In this document: positions 40,173-48,368 of the stretch, in pieces | Layout of the letters: each line of letters opens with the position of its first letter | How positions within the stretch are numbered: the first letter of the stretch is position 1 | Assembly (NCBI GenBank): GCA_024743115.1 | Contig: JANSXC010000036.1 | Span: forward strand, 1-48,577 | Source of the DNA: a bacterium | GTDB lineage: Bacteria > Planctomycetota > UBA1135 > UBA2386 | Direction: 5' to 3' | Length of the DNA: 48,577 nucleotides | Position numbers and translations under genes: made by a program | Notes under the pieces: generated by a model | What the model was told of the DNA's origin: nothing | Seen by the model: only the letters and a program-made list of their open reading frames with translations | Database searches by the model: none

Positions 40173-41612
40173 TCATCGAGCACCCTTTCCGCGCAGGATA
40201 ACCGCGACGGTCTTGAGGATGATCGTGAGGTCGAACAGCGGGGTCATGTTCTTGATGTAGTAGAGGTCGTAGCGCAGCTTCTCGCGGGCGTCGTCGACCG
40301 ACGCGCCGTAGCTGTGCTGGACCTGCGCCCAGCCGGTGAGGCCGGGTTTGACCGTGTGTCGCAGGGGGTAGAACGGGATCTCCTCGGTGAGCTGGTCGAC
40401 GAAGACCGGCCGCTCCGGGCGCGGGCCGACGAACGACATATCGCCCTTGAGGATGTTGACGAACTGCGGGATCTCGTCGATCCGGGACAGGCGCAGGAGC
40501 TTGCCGATCGGGGTGATCCGCGAGTCGTTCTTCTGCGCCCACACCGGACCGGAGTGTTTCTCCGCGTCCGCGTTCATCGTGCGAAACTTCACGAGCTTGA
40601 ACGGCACGCCGTCCTGGCCGGTGCGTTCCTGGGTGAAGAAGACTGGACCGCGGCTGGTGCATTTGACCGCGAGCGCGGTCAACAGGCACAGCGGCAGCGA
40701 CAGCAGCAGGCCGAGCCCCGCGGTGACGATGTCGATGACGCGCTTCATCGCCATCGTCAGCGGATCCTTCGTGAAGCCGCGCCCGTAGATCAGGTAGCTC
40801 GGACGCATGCTCTCGACCGCGAGCTTGCCCGTCAGCCGTTCGTACATCGCCTCGCGTTCCTCGACCGTGACGCCGTCGGTGCGGCATTCCAGCAGCTGAC
40901 CCACGGGCAGGCGGCCGCGCCGTTCGCGCAGGGCGACCACCACTCGGCTGATGCCTTCCTCGCTGCAGAGACCGCGCAGGTCGTCGAGCCGGCCGATTGC
41001 CGGCGCGTCCCCGTTCTGCCGGTCGAGTGGCGGCTGGCCGGGCTCCTCGACGAAGCCCATGAGCTCGTAGCCGGCCATCGGGCGCGACTGGATGAGTCGC
41101 CCGAGCTTGAGGGCTTCCTCGGACGCGCCGACGATCACGATGCGCTCGCCGAAGCGCCACTTGTAGAAGAACCAGTGGAAGCCGTGCCGTAGCGCGTAGA
41201 CCAGTGCGAACGCGATGCCGAGCAGCAGGATCAGCTTCCAGGTCTCGCCGCTGACGTCCTCCAGGCCCGGAAAGTAGAACAGACCGGGCGCCACGAGCAC
41301 CAGCACCGCGAGCATCACGAGCGAATAGCCGCACGAATGCACCAGGCGGTTGCCGAGTTCGGCGCGGTTCTGCGCCGTGCGCCAGTCGTAGAGGTCGTTG
41401 TAGCTCAGCGACGCCTGGCAGATGATCGCGATCGTCACGCAGGTCAGCACGCCGAGCAGCAGGTCTCGCGACGGCTCGAACAGGAAGAACGACCGCGTGC
41501 TGAACGGCGGTGCGCTCGTGCCCACGAGCATCACCAGCGTGAACACGAGGTTCTCCAGCAGCAGCAGCATGAGCTTGCGCCGCGGGATCATCTGTTCGAC
41601 GAGAGTGGGCAT
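40173..41612 (-). CDS. Exopolysaccharide polyprenyl glycosylphosphotransferase
   Basis: A 479-residue integral membrane protein that would transfer a sugar phosphate from a nucleotide sugar onto undecaprenyl phosphate, the first step of exopolysaccharide or O-antigen repeat assembly. The N-terminal half has about five hydrophobic helices and a CoA-binding-like cytoplasmic domain (RIVIVGASEEALKLGRLIQ). The C-terminal sugar transferase domain has M-K-R-V-I-D-I-V, VFFTQERTGQDGVPFKLVKF with RTM, SRIDEIPQFVNILKGDMSFV and GPRPERP, all typical of WbaP/WcaJ-like enzymes. The start is the ATG at 41612. No stop separates it from the YraN-like sequence upstream, so a longer fused product is possible. 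No other surface-polysaccharide gene is close by. Confidence 0.9.
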   Translation of the reverse strand: MPTLVEQMIPRRKLMLLLLENLVFTLVMLVGTSAPPFSTRSFFLFEPSRDLLLGVLTCVTIAIICQASLSYNDLYDWRTAQNRAELGNRLVHSCGYSLVMLAVLVLVAPGLFYFPGLEDVSGETWKLILLLGIAFALVYALRHGFHWFFYKWRFGERIVIVGASEEALKLGRLIQSRPMAGYELMGFVEEPGQPPLDRQNGDAPAIGRLDDLRGLCSEEGISRVVVALRERRGRLPVGQLLECRTDGVTVEEREAMYERLTGKLAVESMRPSYLIYGRGFTKDPLTMAMKRVIDIVTAGLGLLLSLPLCLLTALAVKCTSRGPVFFTQERTGQDGVPFKLVKFRTMNADAEKHSGPVWAQKNDSRITPIGKLLRLSRIDEIPQFVNILKGDMSFVGPRPERPVFVDQLTEEIPFYPLRHTVKPGLTGWAQVQHSYGASVDDAREKLRYDLYYIKNMTPLFDLTIILKTVAVILRGKGAR

Positions 41613-42236
41613 GTGGGGCGGTGAAGGTGTGGCGGCAATCGACAGTCTGCGGGGGGAGCCTTGCGGGTTCCTCCGCGGCGGGTGGGTGCCTAGGGGTCTG
41701 TTCGGTAATCGGCGAGTCGGGTCTACAGCGCGACGCCATCGGCCGACGGCATCGTCGCTGCGAGCAACGGTGCGGACGTTGGCAAAATGCAACAAATCCC
41801 GTGGCGGTGCCAATGGTCCGGCCGCGCTCCACCGCACGGCGACGATGTCGATCCGTAGTCCTCGGGGGCGCGGTCGCAGGCTCGGGGCGAGGGCCAGCAA
41901 CGCGGCCTGCAGGCGGTCGAGTCGAGCGCTGTCGACGAACCGCTCCGGGGCCGGGTGATCGGCCCGGGCCTTGACCTCGACCGCGATCCACGTGCGACCG
42001 CGCCGCACGAGCAGGTCGAGTTCTGCGGCCCGCGTGCGGAGGTTTCGGGCTTCGATGCGGTAGCCGGCGTGGCGCAATCCCGCGGCGGCGACTACTTCAC
42101 CGCGCGCACCCGATCGTTCGGTGGGTGAGCCTGCCGGTCTCCGTTCGGTCCATCGCGAGCGGGTCCATGGCGAACTGGCCGCAGGCGGGTTCGGGTCAGC
42201 CCGTCTTCTGGGCGGCTGGGTTCGTCGCCGCTTCAT
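41613..42236 (-). CDS. YraN/UPF0102-like endonuclease-fold protein, lacking its own stop
   Basis: From the ATG at 42236 the frame gives 208 codons that run without a stop into the sugar transferase. Residues 41-155 (about 42116-41772) match YraN: GARGEVVAAAGLRHAGYRI, A-E-L-D-L-L-V and WIAVEVKARADHP, with the restriction-endonuclease-like Asp74 and Glu87-x-Lys89, and R-L-R-I-D-x-V-A-V-R near the end. Residues 1-40 are Arg/Pro-rich; residues 160-208 are low in family character and look like spacer. A normal yraN should stop soon after F-A-N-V-R. The start is uncertain: no ATG, GTG or TTG is in frame between 42236 and the conserved part, and the ATG overlaps yajC by 41 nt. Function of YraN is unknown. 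I am unsure whether this is a translated unit, a fusion or damaged DNA. Confidence 0.55.
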
Positions 42237-42696
42237 CGCGCACGATCCGCGCGACGGCCGAACGTTCGAACGTGACCTGCATCGTGTCGAGCAGCAGGGT
42301 CACGGTGCGATCCTCGAGTTTGTGCACCTTGCCGTGGATCCCGGACGAGGTGACCACCCGATCGCCCTGCTTGATCGACGACAGCATCGACTGCTGTTCC
42401 TTGCGGGCCTTGCTCTCGCGGCGGAACGAGAGGAAGAGCATCAGCCCGACGAACAACGCCATGTAGAGGAAGATGTCGTTCGCGAAGCCGGCGCCACCCT
42501 GGCCGGCGCCGTTTGGGCCGGTGGGGGCGTTCGGGTCGTTCGGATCGACCGGGATCCCACCGCCGACCGGGCCCGAGCCGCCGCCGGTCGGTCCGCCGGA
42601 CGGACCACCGGAAGGGCCACCTGACGGCGTCGGATCCTGGGCGATCGGCAGTACGAGGTAGGCCGGGTAGGGGAGCAGATAGGTCGTCGCGGGCAT
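42196..42696 (-). CDS. yajC: Preprotein translocase subunit YajC
   Basis: A 166-residue inner-membrane protein that assists SecDF in protein export. The single transmembrane helix (about 73-91, D-I-F-L-Y-M-A-L-F-V-G) and the following R-R-E-x-K-A-R-K-E-Q and GDRVVTSSGIHGKVHKLEDR are diagnostic. Unlike usual YajC (about 110 residues) there is a 70-residue N-terminal extension: a hydrophobic start (1-20), then a Gly/Pro/Ser-rich repeat (GGPSGGPSGGPTGGG) of low complexity. A -10-like TATACT lies 34 nt upstream of the ATG at 42696. YajC usually neighbours secD/secF or tgt; here it neighbours mnmA (divergent) and the YraN-like gene. Confidence 0.9.
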   Translation of the reverse strand: MPATTYLLPYPAYLVLPIAQDPTPSGGPSGGPSGGPTGGGSGPVGGGIPVDPNDPNAPTGPNGAGQGGAGFANDIFLYMALFVGLMLFLSFRRESKARKEQQSMLSSIKQGDRVVTSSGIHGKVHKLEDRTVTLLLDTMQVTFERSAVARIVRDEAATNPAAQKTG

Positions 42697-42729
42697 GAAG
42701 GCGTGGATCCGGGGGGAAAACGGGCGAGC

Positions 42730-42735
42730 AGTATA
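42730..42735 (-). promoter_or_regulatory. Possible -10 element of the yajC promoter
   Basis: TATACT on the minus strand, 34 nt upstream of the yajC ATG. There is no good TTGACA-like hexamer at 16-18 nt further upstream, so this is weak. Confidence 0.35.
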
Positions 42736-42782
42736 GGCCGCGGGGCGGTTGCGTTGGAGGCTCTTGTCGGCATCCTGCGCGA

Positions 42783-43835
42783 ATGCGTGTTCTGACCGCG
42801 ATGTCCGGTGGAGTCGACAGCAGCGTTGCTGCGCTGCTGCTGCAGCGCCAGGGCCATGACGTGGTCGGCGTCTTTATGCGCAACGGGGTGTCGGGGCTGG
42901 GAGGCCCGGCGTCGGTCGCGCAGGAGAAATCCTGCTGTTCGGCCTCGGACGCACGCGATGCGGCGCTGGTGTCGGATCGGCTCGGCATTCCGTTCTACTC
43001 GGTGGACTACGCGGAAGAGTTCGGCGGGCTGATCGACCACTTCGCGGCGGAGTATCGCCGTGGTCGCACACCCAACCCCTGTGTGCTGTGCAACACGCAG
43101 CTCAAATTCGGACACCTTTTTCGGCTCGCGGACGATGTCGGGGCCGCGGCCGTGGCGACGGGCCACTACGCGCGCGCCGTCGACGGGCAGTTGCTGCGGG
43201 CCCGCGATACCCAGAAGGACCAGACCTACTACCTGTTCGGCGTCGAACGTGAGTCACTGCGGCGAGCGCTGTTCCCGCTCGGGGATCTGACCAAGGCGGA
43301 GGTGCGCGCGATCGCGGCCGACGCGGGGTTCTCGACGGCTGCCAAACCCGAATCGATGGAGATCTGCTTCGTCACGAGTGGCGACTACCGCGACGTCGTG
43401 CGGACGCGCGGTGGTGGCGGCCGGTCGGGTCGTTTCCTGAACGCCGCCGGGGCGGAGGTCGGCCGCCACGATGGGGTCGACGGGTTCACGGTCGGGCAGC
43501 GACGTGGGCTGCCGGCGCTCGGCACGCCGCACTACGTCGGTCGCATCGATCCCGAGTCGGGCGACGTGTTGCTCGTCGAACGTCAGGGTCTCGCCGCGCG
43601 GTCGGCGCTGGTGCGTGCAGTGCACTGGCTCATCGACGATCCCGCGCCGGATGACGAGATCGCCGCCAGTGTCAAGGTGCGCGCGCGGCAGGAGCCGGTG
43701 GCAGCGACGATTCGGGTGCGCGACGCGGCCACGGTCGAACTGCGCTTCGACGCGCCCGTCGATGCGGTGACTCCGGGGCAGGCGGCCGTGTTCTATCGAC
43801 AAGACCGCGTGCTCGGCGGCGGCTGGCTCGACTGA
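42783..43835 (+). CDS. mnmA: tRNA 2-thiouridylase MnmA
   Basis: A 350-residue cytoplasmic enzyme that adds sulfur to uridine 34 of tRNAs for Lys, Glu and Gln. The ATP-binding PP-loop is S-G-G-V-D-S-S (8-14). The catalytic cysteine in N-P-C-V-L-C-N-T is Cys103, with a second Cys100; the partner is Cys195 in M-E-I-C-F-V. RARDTQKDQTYYLFGV and VDGFTVGQRRGLP are family blocks. The C-x-x-C form at 100-103 together with Cys195 is the arrangement associated with iron-sulfur-type MnmA proteins, while others have D-x-x-C. Length and start (ATG 42783) are normal. It is divergent from yajC with an 86-nt gap. Confidence 0.95.
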   Translation: MRVLTAMSGGVDSSVAALLLQRQGHDVVGVFMRNGVSGLGGPASVAQEKSCCSASDARDAALVSDRLGIPFYSVDYAEEFGGLIDHFAAEYRRGRTPNPCVLCNTQLKFGHLFRLADDVGAAAVATGHYARAVDGQLLRARDTQKDQTYYLFGVERESLRRALFPLGDLTKAEVRAIAADAGFSTAAKPESMEICFVTSGDYRDVVRTRGGGGRSGRFLNAAGAEVGRHDGVDGFTVGQRRGLPALGTPHYVGRIDPESGDVLLVERQGLAARSALVRAVHWLIDDPAPDDEIAASVKVRARQEPVAATIRVRDAATVELRFDAPVDAVTPGQAAVFYRQDRVLGGGWLD

Positions 43836-43865
43836 CCGGCGAGTTCTGCGAGCGGGATCGGTCAG
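43832..43865 (+). terminator. Candidate hairpin at the end of mnmA
   Basis: CTGACCG (43832-43838) pairs with CGGTCAG (43859-43865) around a 20-nt loop and overlaps the mnmA stop codon. No strong U-run follows. Weak. Confidence 0.25.
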
Positions 43866-43961
43866 GACGTCCACCTTTACGGTCCTTTGCAAGCCCGACC
43901 TGGGTCGCAATCCCGCGCGGTTCGCCGGTCCCAAGCCGTGGTTCGCGGTGGTAGCGTTGTG

Positions 43962-45737
43962 ATGCCGCAAACCTCGCCCATGCCGACCGAACGACCTTCA
44001 CACCCCAGCGCTCACGGCGCACTCACCCGCACGGCCCCGCGCTCGTGGTCCGCGCTTCGCGCGCTCGGTCGTGTCGTCGCCGGCGTTCTCGCACTCGGCA
44101 GCGGCTCCGTCGCGGTCGCCCAATGCGGCACCCAGGCGCTCACCACGCCGCCGGCCTTCGTCGCCAACAACGGCGGGGAGATCGGCGGTGTCGTCTACTT
44201 CTCGCTGGCCGTTGACGGCGGTGGCGCGCCGAACGGTGTCTCGATCTGTGGGTTCGACGTGCATACGTCGGTGCTCGGCCAGCCCATTACGGGCATCGTC
44301 TATCTGCACCAGTCCATCACGGACGTCGCGCAGCTCAACGGCAGCAACAACGGCAGCGCGGACTGGTGTCGTCTCGGCGCGCTGACCGGACAGGGCAACG
44401 GTGCCGGTCTGCCCTCGCCGATGACCGTCGTCAACCCGACGAACTCGATCGACCTGCCGCCGGGTGACTATCTGTTCGCGCTCGGCAACGGCGACTTCGA
44501 TCACGACTACACGTTCGGGACCGGCTGCGGGCCGGGCTTCAACGAGTGCGTCTCCGACGGCGTGCTGACGTTCACCGCCGGCAAGGCGAGCAACACGTTT
44601 CCGAACGGCTCGCCGCTGTTCTCGCCGCGCGTGTTCAACGCCACGGTGCGCTACGACGTGGCTACCGCCGCGGTGACCCGGTCGCCTTGCGAGAAGGCGG
44701 CCGTGACCACCAACATCGGCAACTCGTGCGGCGGTGGTGACGTCACGTTGGTCGAGGACTTCGGCACCTGGGATCTCACGGACGGCACGGCGCAGCCGCC
44801 GACGACGACGGACGTGGTGTTCAGCGGGCAGGGCGGCACGATCACCGTCGATGTCGTCGCGGGTGGCAGCGCGATCGTGCCCCCGACGGCGCCCGATCTC
44901 GGACTCGGCGACGACGACGTGTCGGCGCTGATTCCTCTCGGGTTCGATCTCAAGGCGTTCGGCCTGCCGTGCGCCGATTCGATCGCGGTGCAGTCGAACG
45001 GTTGCATCTGGCTCGGCTTCGTCGGAAACGACGACTATCTCGAGTCGATCGCGAGCTTCGAACGGGACGGTGCCCGCATCGCGCCGTTCTGGGAAGATCT
45101 GCGGCCGCTGACCGGCGGTGGGCGTGGCATGATCCACGTCGACCAGGGCGCCAACTCGACCACCGTGACGTGGAGCGACGTGCTGCTGTGGGGCACTCCG
45201 CGCGATGTCACGTTCCAGTGTGTGATCGAGCCCACTCGGATCACGTGTCGCTACGACGCGGACTCGCCGTTCCCCGACGATGGGCTCGTGGGATTCACCA
45301 ACGGCGTCGGCGCCGTCGGCACGCCGAACCTGGATCTCACCGCGGCGACGCCCGTGACGGTTGCGGGCGGTCCGCAGCTTGGTCTGCGGGCGGTCAGTGC
45401 GCCGACCATTCGGGGCAGCGCCTTCGGGATCGAACTCCTCGGCCTGCCGGCCGGCGGTATCGCCGCAGTGCTCGCGACGATTGGCAACGCCGGTGCGGGG
45501 ACGCCACTGCCGCCGCCGGTGCTGCCGAGCTGTCGGGCCTACGTGCCGTTCAACGCGGTGAACATCGGCACCATCGTCGCGGCCAACCCCTGCGTCACGT
45601 ATCCGTTCTCGCTCGCGGTGCCGAACGATCCGTCGTTCGTGTGTCTGCCGTTGACGGCGCAGGGTGCGGCGCTGGAACTCGGGAGCGGGAACGCAACGCT
45701 GTCCAACGCGGTTGAGGCGATGGTCGGGGACGTCTGA
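43962..45737 (+). CDS. Secreted beta-rich protein, paralog 1 (NIDO-like domain)
   Basis: A 591-residue exported protein with no known function. The signal peptide ends A-V-A-Q; the mature protein starts QCGTQALTTPPAFVANNGG. Three parts are visible. The first 200 mature residues have SICGFDVHTS, ITDVAQLNGSNNGSADWC and DLPPGDYLFALGNGDFDH. Residues about 300-460 resemble a nidogen-like beta-sandwich: LIPLGFDLKAFGLPCADSIA, SNGCIWLGF, RIAPFWEDL and DVTFQCVIEPTRITCRYD. The final 90 residues are the shared module with AVPNDPSFVCLPLTAQGAAL. It has paired cysteines. The next gene is a tandem paralog. Starts: ATG at 43962 or 43980. Role is unknown; a surface or matrix role is only a guess. Confidence 0.72.
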   Translation: MPQTSPMPTERPSHPSAHGALTRTAPRSWSALRALGRVVAGVLALGSGSVAVAQCGTQALTTPPAFVANNGGEIGGVVYFSLAVDGGGAPNGVSICGFDVHTSVLGQPITGIVYLHQSITDVAQLNGSNNGSADWCRLGALTGQGNGAGLPSPMTVVNPTNSIDLPPGDYLFALGNGDFDHDYTFGTGCGPGFNECVSDGVLTFTAGKASNTFPNGSPLFSPRVFNATVRYDVATAAVTRSPCEKAAVTTNIGNSCGGGDVTLVEDFGTWDLTDGTAQPPTTTDVVFSGQGGTITVDVVAGGSAIVPPTAPDLGLGDDDVSALIPLGFDLKAFGLPCADSIAVQSNGCIWLGFVGNDDYLESIASFERDGARIAPFWEDLRPLTGGGRGMIHVDQGANSTTVTWSDVLLWGTPRDVTFQCVIEPTRITCRYDADSPFPDDGLVGFTNGVGAVGTPNLDLTAATPVTVAGGPQLGLRAVSAPTIRGSAFGIELLGLPAGGIAAVLATIGNAGAGTPLPPPVLPSCRAYVPFNAVNIGTIVAANPCVTYPFSLAVPNDPSFVCLPLTAQGAALELGSGNATLSNAVEAMVGDV

Positions 45738-45840
45738 TCGACTCGGTTCGCCGTGCGGTTGGTCGCCGGGGTCCGTTAGGGCCGGGGCTGATTCGCCGGA
45801 AACTGGCAGGCGGTGTTGCGGGATTGTTCCGGCGACGCGA

Positions 45841-47538
45841 ATGGTTCCGGAAAACATGACCATGCGGCTCTCTCGATCGGGTCTCGTTCCGCTGTTCGTG
45901 CTCACGAGCGCGATCGCCACCGTCGGACGCGCGCCAGGCCAGTGTGGCGCGAGCCAGCTCGTTACGCCGCCGAACTACGCGTCGGACAACGGCGGCGGGA
46001 TCGGCGGAGCGGTCTATTTCACGCTCGACGTGACTGCCCCGAACGGCGTGAGCATCTGCGGGATCGCGGTCAACACCTCTGCGTTCGGCCCGATCAACGC
46101 GACGCTGTACGTGCACCAGTCGATCTCGGACGTCACACAGCTCGGGGCGGTGAACAACGCGGCGTCCGACTGGTGTGAGGTCGCGGGCGTCAGCGGCACC
46201 GGCAACGGATCGGACCAGCCTTCGCCGTGCACGATCCAGAACGGGACCAACTCCCTCGATCTCCCGCCTGGGCAGTATCTGATCGCGCTCGGCAATGGCG
46301 ACTTCGCGCATCGCTACACCGCCGGTACCGGCTGCCTCCCCGGCAACCAGTGTAACTCGGATCCGAACGTCGGCTTTCGCGGTGGCCAGGCCAGCAACGC
46401 CTTCCCCGGGCCGACGACCCTGTTCGCGCCGCGGGTGTTCAACGGCACCATCGACTACGACGTCGGGGTCACACCGGTGACGCTCTCACCATGCCTCAAG
46501 GCGGGGGCCGCGGGGACGGTGGGAGCCGGGTGCGGCGGCGGGCCAGCCGTTGTGGCCGAGTTGTTCGGAACGTGGGATCTGACCGATCGCATGGCGCAGC
46601 CGGCGACCGCGCACGACGTGCGAATCGTCGGCAGTGGCGCGGGCTACGCCGTTGATGCCGTGCCGGGCACGACCCTCCTGCCACCGGTGGCGGCCCCGCT
46701 CGGTCTCGATGACGATGAGACCACGCCGCTGCTGCCGTTGGGATTCGACCTCGGGGCCTTCGGCATGCCGTGCCGCGACGCGATCTCGATCGACAGCAAC
46801 GGCTGCGTCTGGCTGGGGGTCGAAGGCGCCAGCGATTTCTCGGAGACGCTGGGCGAGTTCGAGGGTGGCGAGGCCCGCCTCGCACCGTACTGGACCGATC
46901 TGCAGACAGGGTTGGCTGGCGGGGCCGGGACCGTGCACGTCGATCAGACGCCGACCGAGACGCTGGTGACCTGGAACGGCATCGCGCTCTGGGGCACGGT
47001 GACCGCAGTGACCTGCCAGTGCTCGATCACCGCGAGCGAGATCCGCTTCCGCTACGACGCCACGGCCGCCTTCGCGAACGCCGGACTCGTCGGAATCACG
47101 AACGGCATCGGCACGAGTGGCACCGTGAGCAGCGATCTGACCGCCTCGACCTACGTGGTCACCGGCGGCGCGCCGGTCGCACTCGTCGCGACGCAGACGC
47201 CGAGCCTCGGCGGCGCGCTGTCGTTGGAGGTGTCGCGCCTGCCCGCGGGTGGGCTCGGAGCGATCCAGCTCGATCTCGGGCCGCCGACGGCCGGTGTGCC
47301 GTTGATCGGCCCGCTGTTTGCGGCCAACTGCAGCAACTACCTGCCGTCGCCCGTGCCGGTCAGCCTGGGCCTCGTCGTGAACGCGGATGCGTGTCAGACC
47401 TACGCCGCGAGTTCGAGCGTGCCCGCCAATCCGGCGTTCCTCTGCCTGCCGTTTGCGGCGCAGGCGGCCGCCTTCGACTTCGCGACCAACCAGGTCGTGA
47501 CGAGCAACGCGATCGACGCGGTGACCGGCAATTTCTGA
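45841..47538 (+). CDS. Secreted beta-rich protein, paralog 2 (NIDO-like domain)
   Basis: A 565-residue exported protein, clearly a tandem duplicate of the preceding gene: QCGASQLVTPPNYASDNGG, NGVSICGIAVNTSAFGPINA, VHQSISDVTQLGAVNN, DLPPGQYLIALGNGDFAH, LFGTWDLTD and LLPLGFDLGAFGMPCRDAIS align in order with its neighbour. The NIDO-like part has SNGCVWLGVEG and RLAPYWTDL. The C-terminal module has SVPANPAFLCLPFAAQAAAF. Signal peptide SGLVPLFVLTSAIATV is preceded by several ATGs; 45841 is used, and 45856 or 45862 are alternatives. The 103-nt gap to paralog 1 suggests co-expression. The copies differ at many positions by eye, so the duplication is not recent. Confidence 0.72.
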   Translation: MVPENMTMRLSRSGLVPLFVLTSAIATVGRAPGQCGASQLVTPPNYASDNGGGIGGAVYFTLDVTAPNGVSICGIAVNTSAFGPINATLYVHQSISDVTQLGAVNNAASDWCEVAGVSGTGNGSDQPSPCTIQNGTNSLDLPPGQYLIALGNGDFAHRYTAGTGCLPGNQCNSDPNVGFRGGQASNAFPGPTTLFAPRVFNGTIDYDVGVTPVTLSPCLKAGAAGTVGAGCGGGPAVVAELFGTWDLTDRMAQPATAHDVRIVGSGAGYAVDAVPGTTLLPPVAAPLGLDDDETTPLLPLGFDLGAFGMPCRDAISIDSNGCVWLGVEGASDFSETLGEFEGGEARLAPYWTDLQTGLAGGAGTVHVDQTPTETLVTWNGIALWGTVTAVTCQCSITASEIRFRYDATAAFANAGLVGITNGIGTSGTVSSDLTASTYVVTGGAPVALVATQTPSLGGALSLEVSRLPAGGLGAIQLDLGPPTAGVPLIGPLFAANCSNYLPSPVPVSLGLVVNADACQTYAASSSVPANPAFLCLPFAAQAAAFDFATNQVVTSNAIDAVTGNF

Positions 47539-47595
47539 ACTGGCAGCGCGCGCCGCGCAGGTCACAGGCCCGGCTTCGGGGTCACGTCGAGCGGC

Positions 47596-47646
47596 GAGCC
47601 GGCCCAGGGGGCGAACCGGTTCAGGGTTGAGCCGGCCCTGGGGGCG
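47596..47646. repeat. 18-bp direct repeat pair between paralog 2 and HU
   Basis: GAGCCGGCCCAGGGGGCG (47596-47613) and GAGCCGGCCCTGGGGGCG (47629-47646), one mismatch, 33 bp apart. They lie in the convergent gap after the secreted paralog and before the HU stop. Function unknown. Confidence 0.6.
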
Positions 47647-47678
47647 CTGCGGGCCGGGATGCGACCCGGCGCGCGCCG

Positions 47679-47954
47679 CTAGACGCTCTCCTTGAGCGCC
47701 GAGCCGGGGCGGAAGCCAACCGTGCGCGAGGCCTTGATCTCGATCGGCTCGTTGGTGCGCGGGTTGCGGCCCATGCGCGCGGCGCGCTCCTTCACCTGGA
47801 ACGTGCCAAAACCGACGATCTGGACCTCACCGTCGCGCTGCAGCCCGTTCTGGATCGACGTCAGCAGCGCGTTCACCGCGCGCTCGGCGTGAGCCTTGCT
47901 GCAGTCGTTGCCGATGTTCTTCTGGACCTCTTCGATCAGCTCTGCCTTGTTCAT
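47679..47954 (-). CDS. HU-family nucleoid DNA-binding protein
   Basis: A 91-residue histone-like protein that bends and compacts DNA as a dimer. It starts MNKAELIEEVQKNIGNDCSK, with the alanine-rich helix AHAERAVNALLTSIQNGLQR, the core strand EVQIVGFGTFQVKERAARMG and the DNA-arm motif GRNPRTNEPIEIKASRTVGF. Length matches the family. A good ribosome-binding site AGGAG lies 9 nt before the ATG at 47954. An upstream promoter-like pair is noted separately. Single-copy in this window. Confidence 0.95.
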   Translation of the reverse strand: MNKAELIEEVQKNIGNDCSKAHAERAVNALLTSIQNGLQRDGEVQIVGFGTFQVKERAARMGRNPRTNEPIEIKASRTVGFRPGSALKESV

Positions 47955-48113
47955 TCTCTGCTCCTGAGTCTGTGGTTCCGAAAGGGGGCACGCCGGGGCC
48001 TCGAGGGCTGACGTGCGCCGGATAGTCATTGTCTCCCGACGTCCGGGGCAGCGGCCGACGCCAGCCCGGAACGGCATACGGTCCCGCCAACGGAGGGCGG
48101 AGACCGGGGAAAA

Positions 48114-48143
48114 ATCCTACGGCCGGCCATTCGCCGATACCAA
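48114..48143 (-). promoter_or_regulatory. Possible promoter for the HU gene
   Basis: On the minus strand TTGGTA (48143-48138), 18-nt spacer, TAGGAT (48119-48114). The leader to the ATG would be about 150 nt. Based on hexamer likeness only. Confidence 0.3.
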
Positions 48144-48368
48144 GCCGGCTAACCGAATCCCGTGCCCGGGCCGGGTTTTGGCGCGGATCAGGCAGCGGGC
48201 GAGGGGCCCGGGAGGAGGCCTCCGGTGCGGGCTCATCCGGCAGGTCCTGCGCGGACTCCTGGGGTAGCTCCGGCGGAACTGCTGCTGAGGCTCAAGGCGG
48301 CGACCGCGAGTGGCCGATGCCATGGCGACGGGAGCCGGTGCTCCTGCACCCCCGAAACTCACGAGGAC

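Noticed and set aside
43998..45920. 640-codon minus-strand frame opposite paralog 1
   Set aside because: No signal peptide, motif or family; the plus strand has coherent paralogous coding.
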